From Pseudomonas mosselii (GTDB taxonomy: Bacteria; Pseudomonadota; Gammaproteobacteria; Pseudomonadales; Pseudomonadaceae): 44,333 nucleotides of DNA. This document shows, piece after piece, positions 19,067-28,000 of the stretch. The notes under the pieces were generated by a model that had not been told where the DNA came from, did not search any database, and saw nothing but the letters and a program-made list of their open reading frames with translations. Every line of letters begins with the position of its first letter. The stretch's first letter is position 1. The DNA is taken from positions 1-44,333 of the forward strand of contig NZ_QJRP01000036.1 of the NCBI RefSeq assembly GCF_003205295.1, read 5' to 3'. Made by a program: the position numbers and the translations under genes.

Positions 19067-22000
19067 CTAAGCGATCAGATTATCGATTTCCTGTGCAGTA
19101 AGACGTTTCAAGGCCTCCAGGGATTTAGTCAGTTCGTCATGGGCGTTGGCGACCTGCCCCGACTTGCGCTCGACCACCTGGCTGAAATCGGCCAGGGTGG
19201 CCTGCTCGAACAGCTCGTTGAGGCTCAGGTCGACGCCCAGTTGCTCGCGCACCCGACCGATCACCTGGACAATCAGCAGCGAGTGCCCACCCAGGTCGAA
19301 GAAGTTGTCCTGCAGGCCCACCCGTTCGACGTGCAGCACTTCGGCCCAGATCGCCGCCAGCTTGCGCTCCAGCTCCGTGACCGGCGCCACATGGGCCGGC
19401 TGCAACTGGCTGGCGTCCGGCAGTGGCAGGGCCTTGCGGTCCAGCTTGCCGTTGGGGGTCTGGGGCATGCGCGCCAGGCCCACCAGGTGGCTCGGCACCA
19501 TGTAGTCCGGCAGACCGGCCTTCAGGTGCGCGCGCAGCTCGCCGCGCAGGGCATCCACAGCTTGCTGCGCATCGTGCAGCACCAGGTAGGCGGCCAGCTG
19601 CTTGCCGGCCGGACCGTCGATATCGATCACCGCGGCCTCGCGGATCGCCGGGTGCAGCAGCAGGCGCTCCTCGATTTCGCCCAGTTCGATACGGAAGCCA
19701 CGGATCTTCACCTGATGGTCCAGGCGCCCGACATACTCAATCACGCCGTCATCGCGATAGCGGGTCAGGTCGCCGGTGCGGTACAGGCGCGCGCCCGGCT
19801 CGCTGGCGAACGGATCCGGCACGAAGCGCTCGGCGGTCAGCCCTGGGCGGTTGTGGTAGCCCCGCGCCAGGCCATCGCCGCCGATCAGCAACTCGCCGCG
19901 CGCGCCTTGCGGCAACACGTCCAGCTCGGCGCCGAGCACATGCAGGCGGGTGTTGGCCAGCGGACGGCCCAACCACACATCGTCGCTGGCGGTCAGGTAG
20001 TGGCAAGCCGACCAGATGGTGGTCTCGGTCGGGCCGTAGACGTTCCACACATGCCCGGCCTGGGCGATCAGGCGCTGGGCCAGCTCGGCGCTCAGCGCCT
20101 CGCCGCCGCACAGTACCTTCTTGCCGGCGAAGGCCCCGGGCGTCGCGGCATCCAGCAGCATGCGCCAGGTCGATGGCGTGGCCTGGACGACACTGACCGC
20201 CTGGGACTGGATCACCGCCAGCAAGGCCTGCGGGTCCTTGTTCACCTGCTCGCCCAGGAGCACCACGCTGGCGCCGCGCAGCAACGGCAGGTACAGCTCG
20301 AGGCCGGCGATATCGAACGACAACGAGGTCAGCGACAGCACCTTGTCCGAAGCGTCGATGCCCGGCTGGCGCGCCATGCTGCACAGGAAGTTGACCAGCG
20401 CGTCGTGGCGGATGGTCACGCCCTTGGGCTTGCCGGTGGAGCCGGAGGTGTAGATCACGTACGCGAGGTTTTCCGGCAGTGCCAGCTGGCGTGGATTGTC
20501 CTCGCCGTGCTCGGCCGGCAGCGGCTGGTCCAGGCACAGGCTGTGCACCTGCGGCGGAATCGGCAGGCGCTGCAGCAGACTGGACTGGGTCAGCAGCAGC
20601 GCGATGCCGCTGTCCTCCATCATGTAGGCCAGGCGGTCCTCGGGGAACTGCGGGTCCAGCGGCACGTAGGCGCCGCCGGCCTTGAGCACCGCCAGCAGGC
20701 CGACCAGCATATCCAGGCTGCGCTCCACGGCGATCCCCACCAGCACATCGGGGCCGACGCCCAGGCTGCGCAGGTGATGGGCCAGGGCGTTGGCGCGACG
20801 GTTCAGTTGCTCATAGCTCAGCGACTGCTCGCCCAGCACCGCGGCGATGGCCTGCGGCGTGCGCGCGGCCTGCGCCTCGAACAACTGCTGGACGGCCTGC
20901 CCGCGTGGGTAGTCGGCGGCGCTGTCGTTCCAGGCGTGCAGGGTGCGCTCGCGCTCCTCGCGGCTCAGCAGCGGCAGCTCGGCAACCCGCTGAGCCGCGT
21001 CCTGGCAGATACCCTGCAACAGGTTGCGCCAGTGCTCGGCCATGCGCGCCACGCTGGCAGCCTCGAACAGGCTGGTGGCGTAGGTCAGGGTCGCGCTCAG
21101 GCCACCTTCGTGCTCGGCGGTGTCCAGGGTCAGGTCGAACTGCGCGGTCTGCTTGTCCGAGACCAACCCCTGCAGGCTGAGGCCCGCCAGCTCGCGGGAC
21201 TCGCCCAGCACCTGGGTCTGGTGGTTGAACATCACCTGGAACAGCGGGCTGTGGCTAAGGCTGCGCTCCGGCTGCAGGGCCTCGACCAACTGCTCGAAAG
21301 GCAGCTCCTGGTGCGCCTGGGCGCCCAGGGCGGTGTGCTTGACCTGTTGCAGTAGCTCGTCGAAGCGAATTTGCGGCTGGAAGCGGGCGTCCAGCACCTG
21401 GGTGTTGACGAAGAAGCCGATCAGGCCTTCGGTTTCCGCCCGGGTGCGGTTGGCCACCGGCACGCCGACGCGGATGTCGGCCTGACCGGAATGACGATGC
21501 AGCAAGGCCTGGAACGACGCCAGCAGGAGCATGAACAGGGTCACGTCCTGTTGCCCGGCCAGCGCCTTGAGCTGGGCAACCAGGCCCGGCTCCAGGCTCA
21601 CCTGCAGACGGGCACCGTCGTATTGCTGCACGGCGGGACGCAGGCGGTCGGTGGCCAGTTCGAGGATCGGCTGGCTGCTGCCCAGGCGCGCTTGCCAGTA
21701 GTCCAGCTGGCGCTGTTGCTCGCCAGCCTCCATCCACTGGCGCTGCCAGGCGGCGTAGTCGGCGTACTGGAACGCCAGGGCCGGCAGCTGCGGGGCCTTA
21801 CCCTGCAGATGGCTTTCATAGCCGCGCACCAGTTCGTCGACCATGATCGGCATCGACCAGCCGTCGGCGACGATATGGTGCAGGGTCAGCACCAGCACGT
21901 GGTCGTCGGCGGCCAGGCGCAGCAAGCGGGCGCGCAGCAGCGGACCGTGCTCGAGGTTGAACGGCTCGCGCACCTGGGCCTCGACCCAGGCCTGTAGCGC

Positions 22001-25000
22001 CGTCTCATCCAGGGCAGCCGACGCGACCTGCAGCGGAACATCGAGCGTCGGGTGAACCACCTGTTCGGCACTATCGCCCTGCTGCCTGAAGGTGGTGCGC
22101 AGGGTTTCGTGACGGGCGATCAGCGCGGCGAAGCTGCTGCGCAGGGCCTCGATGTTCAGCTCGCCCTTCAGACGCAGGGCCGAGGGGATGTTGTAGGCGG
22201 CGCTGTCCGGCTCCAGCTGCCAGAGGAACCACTGGCGTTGCTGGGCATAGGACAGCGGCAGCGGCTGGCTGCGATCTACCACGCTGAAGGCCGGTGCCTG
22301 GCTGGCAGAGCCTTGACCGGCGGCCTGGGCGAAGGCCTGCAGGTCGGCGGACTCGAACAGGCTGCGCAGCGGGACTTCCAGCTCCAGGCGCTGGCGGATG
22401 CGCGAGGTCACCTGGGTGGCCAGCAGCGAATGACCGCCGAGTTCGAAGAAGTTGTCGTGCAGACCGACCTGCTCGACTTTCAGTACCTCGCTCCAGATCG
22501 CGGCCAGTTGTTGTTCCAGCGCCGTACGCGGGGCCACATAGCCTTGTTGCAGCTGGCTGGCGTCAGGCTTGGGCAGGGCCTTGCGGTCCAGCTTGCCGTT
22601 GGCGGTCAGCGGCCACTGTTCCAGCACCAGGAAGTGCGTGGGGACCATGTAGTCCGGCAGGTTGGCTTTCAGGTGCTGTTTCAGCGTGTCACGCAGCGCT
22701 GCGTGATCTGCATTTTCGTCTTGGGCGATCAGGTAAGCCGCCAGTTGCTTGCCCCCTGCCCCATCGATATCCAGCACCAGCACTTCGCGCACAGCAGCGT
22801 GCTCTTGCAGGCGTGCCTCGATCTCGCCCAGTTCGATACGGAAACCACGGATCTTCACCTGATGGTCGATCCGGCCCACGTATTCGATCACCTCCTGGCC
22901 GCGATAACGCGCCAGGTCGCCGGTGCGGTACAGGCGCCCGCCTTCGCTGGAGAACGGGTCCGGCACGAAGCGTTCAGCAGTCAGCGAAGCACGGTTATGG
23001 TAACCGCGCGCCAGGCCGGCATGGCCGACGTGCAGCTCGCCCGTGCAGCCCTTGGCCACCGGATTGAAATCGGCGTCCAGTACATACATCGACAAGTCCG
23101 GGATCGCCGCACCAATCGGGCTGCCCGGCTGCTGGGTATCAGCAAAGCGGATCGGCCGGTAGGTCACGTGGACCGTGGTCTCGGTGATGCCGTACATGTT
23201 GATCAGATTGTCGCAGTCCTCGCCGAAGCGTTCGAACCACGGTTGCAGTGCAGCAACGTCCAAGGCCTCCCCGCCGAAAATCACGTAACGCAGTGCCAGA
23301 TCATCAGCACTGTCACAAGCCACCCGCATCAGCGGTTTGAACGCCGACGGGGTCTGGTTGAGCACGGTCACGCCCTGCTCCACCAGCAGCTGGTGGAAGT
23401 CTTCCGGCGAACGGGTGGTTTCACGCGGCACGATCACCAGGCGACCACCGTGCAGCAGCGCGCCGAAGATCTCCCACACGGAGAAGTCGAAGGCGTAGGA
23501 ATGGAACAGCGTCCACACGTCCTGCGGGCCGAAGCCGAACCAGGCATCGGTCGCTTTGAACAGACGCAGCAGGTTGTGGTGCGGCAGCAAAGTACCTTTC
23601 GGCTTGCCGGTCGAGCCCGAGGTGTAGATCACATAGGCCAGGTTGTCCGGTTGGCTCAGGTGCGCAGGATTCTCCTCGCTGTAGCCGGCCAGATCGTCTT
23701 CCAGCTTCAGGCTGCGGACTTGCGCCGGCACAGGCAGATCGGCCAGCAAGTGACCTTGCGTCAGCAGCAGTTGAATGCCGCTGTCTTCCATCATGTAGCT
23801 CAGGCGATCCTGCGGGTATTCCGGATCCAGCGGCACATAGGCGCCGCCGGCCTTGAGGATCGCCAGCAGGCCGACGATCATCTCGAAGCCGCGCTCCACG
23901 GCGATACCCACCAGCACATCCGGCCCCACGCCCTGCTCGCGCAGCTTGTGCGCCAGCCGGTTGGCACGGCGGTTGAGCTGGTCGTAGCTCAGCGCCTGCC
24001 CGGCGAAGGTCACGGCAATCGCCTCAGGTGTACGTGCCGCCTGCTCTTCGATCAGCTCCTGGGCACACGCCGTACTCGGATAGCTGGCCACCTCCTGCTG
24101 GTCTTCCACCGGCAGGCTGAGCTCACCCAGGGCACGCTGACCGTCAGCAACCAGCTGCGCAAGCAGGTACTGGAAGTGCCCCGCCAACTGGTCGATGGCC
24201 TGCTCGCTGAAGCTCTGGCGATCGAAACTGAAGCTTGCTTCGAGGCGCTCACCTACTTGCACCACCAGGGTCAGCGGGTAGTTGGTCTGCTCCAGGTTGA
24301 GCACCTCGCCGAACTGCAGCCCCTGCGGCGCGCCCTGTTGCAGCGCCTCGGCGACCGGGTAGTTCTCGAATACCAGAATGTTGTCGAACAGCGCCTCACC
24401 GCTCCAGCCGGCCCAGCGCTGGATCTCGTACAGCGGCGTGTGCTCGTGCTCGCGCAAGGCCAGGTTCATCGCCTGGACCTGCTGCACCCACTCGCCGACG
24501 GTCTGTTCCGGGCGAGGGCTGGCGACCACCGGCAAGGTGTTGATGAACAGCCCCAGTTGCTCCTCGACACCCGGCAACTCGGCCGGGCGACCGGCCACGG
24601 TGGCACCGAAGGTCACGCTGGCCTGGCCGGTGTAGCGCTGCAACAGCAGCAGCCAGGCGGCCTGGAGCAGGGTGTTGAGGGTGACGCGCTGGTCCCGGGC
24701 GAAGTCGGCCAACTGCCGGGTCTGCTGCGCCTCGAAACGCAGCGCCAGGGCACCATGGCCCTGCCCCTGGGCCGAGGACTTGAATGCCTGGACCAGACGG
24801 GTCGGTTCTTGCAAATCGGCCACCTGCCCGCGCCAGAAGGTTTCGCTGGCCTGCTGGTCCTGGCCTTGCAGCCACTGGATATAGTCGCGATAACGGCTGG
24901 TCTTGCCGCCCGGCGTCGCGCCGCTGTAGCGCTGCAGCACTTCGCCCAGCAAGCGCGAGCTGCTCCAACCGTCCATCAGGATATGGTGGCTGGTGTAGAT

Positions 25001-28000
25001 CAGGTGATGACTGTCATCGCCTGTGCGGATCAGCGTCAGGCGCAGCAGCGGACCGCTGGCCAAGTCGAAACCGGCCTGGCGCTCGGCCTGGGCCACGGCA
25101 TCCGGATCCTGGGACTGGTCGAGCTCGACGAACGGCACCTGTACCTGACGGCGCACCACCTGCACCGGTGCCGGCAGATCCTGCGGGAAGCAGCTGCGCA
25201 GCACTTCGTGGTTGTCCACCACCGCCTGCCAGGCCGCACGGAAGCGCGCCATGTCAAGCCCGCGCACATCCACGCGCAACTGGTTGATGTAGTTGCCCGC
25301 CGCCTGCTCGTAGAGGCTGTGGAACAGCATGCCCTGCTGCATCGGCGACAGAGGATAGAGATCTTCGATCTCCCCGGCCGCCAGCGGCAGGCCATCCAGT
25401 TGCGCCTGGGTCAGCTCGGCCAGCGGGAAGTCCGATGGCGTGACGCCCTGGTGCGGCGCCTGGGCGCAGTGCTCGACCAGCTCGGCCAGCACCTGCTCGT
25501 AGCGGCGCGCCAGGGCCTCGATGGTCTCGGGACGGAACACCTCGCGGCTGAAGCTCCAGTCCAGCTCCAGCTCGCCCTGGTAGACCTGCCCGGTGATGCC
25601 GAGCCAGTTGCCCAGCGGGCTGTCCATATCCTGGGTAGCACCGCTGGCCTCGCCGGCCGGAGTGAACAGCGCGCCCTCGGCCTCGGCGAAGCTGCCGTCG
25701 AACTGCCCCAGGTAGTTGAAGGTCACCCGTGGCTGCGGCAATACCGCCAGGCGCTCGCGCAGGTCGGGCTCGCCGAGGTAGCGCAGCACGCCGTAGCCGA
25801 TGCCTTTGTTCGGCACCGCACGCAGTTGCTCCTTGATCGCGCACAGCCCGGCGCCCAGTTCCCGGGCCGGCGTCAGGCGTACCGGGAACAGGCTGCTGAA
25901 CCAGCCCAGGGTGCGGCTGAGGTCCAGTTCCGGGAACAGGTCCTCGCGGCCATGGCCTTCGAGCTGGATCAGCACCGATTCCTCTTCGGTCCAGTCGCAC
26001 AACACCCGCGCCAGGGCCGCCAGCAGCAGGTCGTTGACCTGGGTGCGGTAGGCTGCAGGCGCCACCTGCAGCAGTTTGCGGGTCAGCGCGGTGTCCAGGC
26101 GCGACGAGGCATGGGCGACGTGACGGTTGGTCTGGGCGCCCGACGGATTGTCCCGGGGCAACTCATCGCCAGCGGCTGCGAGGCCGTCCAGCCAGTAGTC
26201 GGCCTCGGCCTGCAGTTCGGGGCTGCGAGCATAGGCGCCAAGACGCTCTGCCCAGGCCTTGAGCGAACTGCTCTTGGCCGCCAGCATCAACGGCTTGCCT
26301 TCGGCCAGTGCCGCGTAGGCCAGTTGCAGGTCCTCAAGCAGCACCCGCCAGGACACACCGTCGACCACCAGGTGGTGGATCACCAGCAGCAAACGCTGCT
26401 GGCCTTCTGGCAGGTCGACCAGCAGCGCCCGCAGCAGCGGCCCCTTGGCCAGGTCGAGGCTGCGCTGGGCCTGCTCGGCCAGGGCCGGCAGCTCAGCCAC
26501 ATCGTTCAACTCACGAACCCAAAGAATGTCGTCGGCCTTGCCGGCCTGGAACTCAGCCTGCCAGCTGTCACGCTGGGTGAAGCGCAGGCGCAGGCCGTCG
26601 TGCTGGTCGACCAGCGCCTGCAGCGCGCCCGTCAGGCAATCGGCGCGCAGCGCCTGGGTCGGTTTGAGCAGCAGGGCCTGGTTCCAGTGCTGACGCTCAG
26701 GAATGTCGGTTTCGAAGAAGCGCGCCTGGATCGGCAGCAACGCCAGCGTGCCGCTGGCCTGCTCGAGCGGCACGGCCTTTTTCTCGATGCGCTTGGCCAC
26801 CGCCGCCAGCTGGCCGATGGTCTGTTTCTCGAACAATTGCTTGGGGCTGAGCTTGATGCCCTGGCGCTTGGCCCGGGCGATGATCTGCAGGCTGAGGATC
26901 GAGTCGCCGCCCAGTTCGAAGAAGTTGTCAGTGCTGCCGACCTGGTCGAGCTTGAGCACCTCGGCCCAGATCGTCGCCAGGGCCTGCTCGATCTCGCCAA
27001 CCGGCGCGGTGTACTGGCGCCGGGCGACACCCGGTGCCGGCAGCGCGCGCTTGTCCAGCTTGCCGTTGGCGGTCAGCGGCAGGCGCTCCAGGACCAGGAT
27101 CTGCGCCGGCACCATGTAGTCCGGCAGGTGGTCCTGCAGTTGCTGGCGCAAGGCTTCACCCTGCAGCCCCTGCCCCACGCACCAGCCCACCAGTTGCAGG
27201 CGGCTTTCATCGCCGTCCACCGGCTGGGCCAGGACCACCGCCTCGGCGACCCCGTCCAGCCCCAGCAGCACCCGCGCTACCTCAGCCGGTTCGACGCGGT
27301 AGCCGCGCACCTTGACTTGGTCGTCGGCGCGACCAATGAACTCCACCTGGCCCGCGCGGTTGCGCCGCACCCGGTCGCCGCTGCGATAGAGGCGCTGGCC
27401 CGGCCGCGTCGGGTCCGGCACGAAGCGTTCGGCGGTCAGGCCCGGCTGGCCCAGGTAACCCTGGGCCACGCTGGCGCCGCCAATGTACAGCTCGCCCGCG
27501 ACCTGGTCGGCCACCGGGCTGAGCACATCGTCGAGCAGCAGCACATGGGCGCCCGGCAGGGCCGTGCCCACCGGCACGGCGCGGGCCTCGGCGGCCAGGG
27601 TCGTGACCTCATGGGTCAGCACGCCGACCGTGGTCTCGCTCGGGCCATAGTGGTTGATCAGGCGGCAGCCCGGCTTGAGCCGGCGCACCTGCTCCACCAG
27701 GGCTGGCGTGCAGGCCTCGCCACCGACGATAAGCGCCTGCTCGGGCAGCACATCGGCGGGCGTGCCGGCCTGCAGCAGCGCCGCCAGGTGGCCGGGGACG
27801 ATCTTCAGTACGCCGACCCGGTGTTCGGCCATGTAGCGGGCGAAGGCGTCCGGGTCGAAGCCCAGCGCCTCGGGCAGCACGTGCAGCAGGCGCCCGGCGC
27901 ACAGGGCGCCGAACAGCACGGTATGGCCCAGGTCGGCGGCGATGGTCGAGACCAGCGCCATGCTCGCCTCCGGTGCCGGCGCCAGGCGTTCGAGCAGGCC

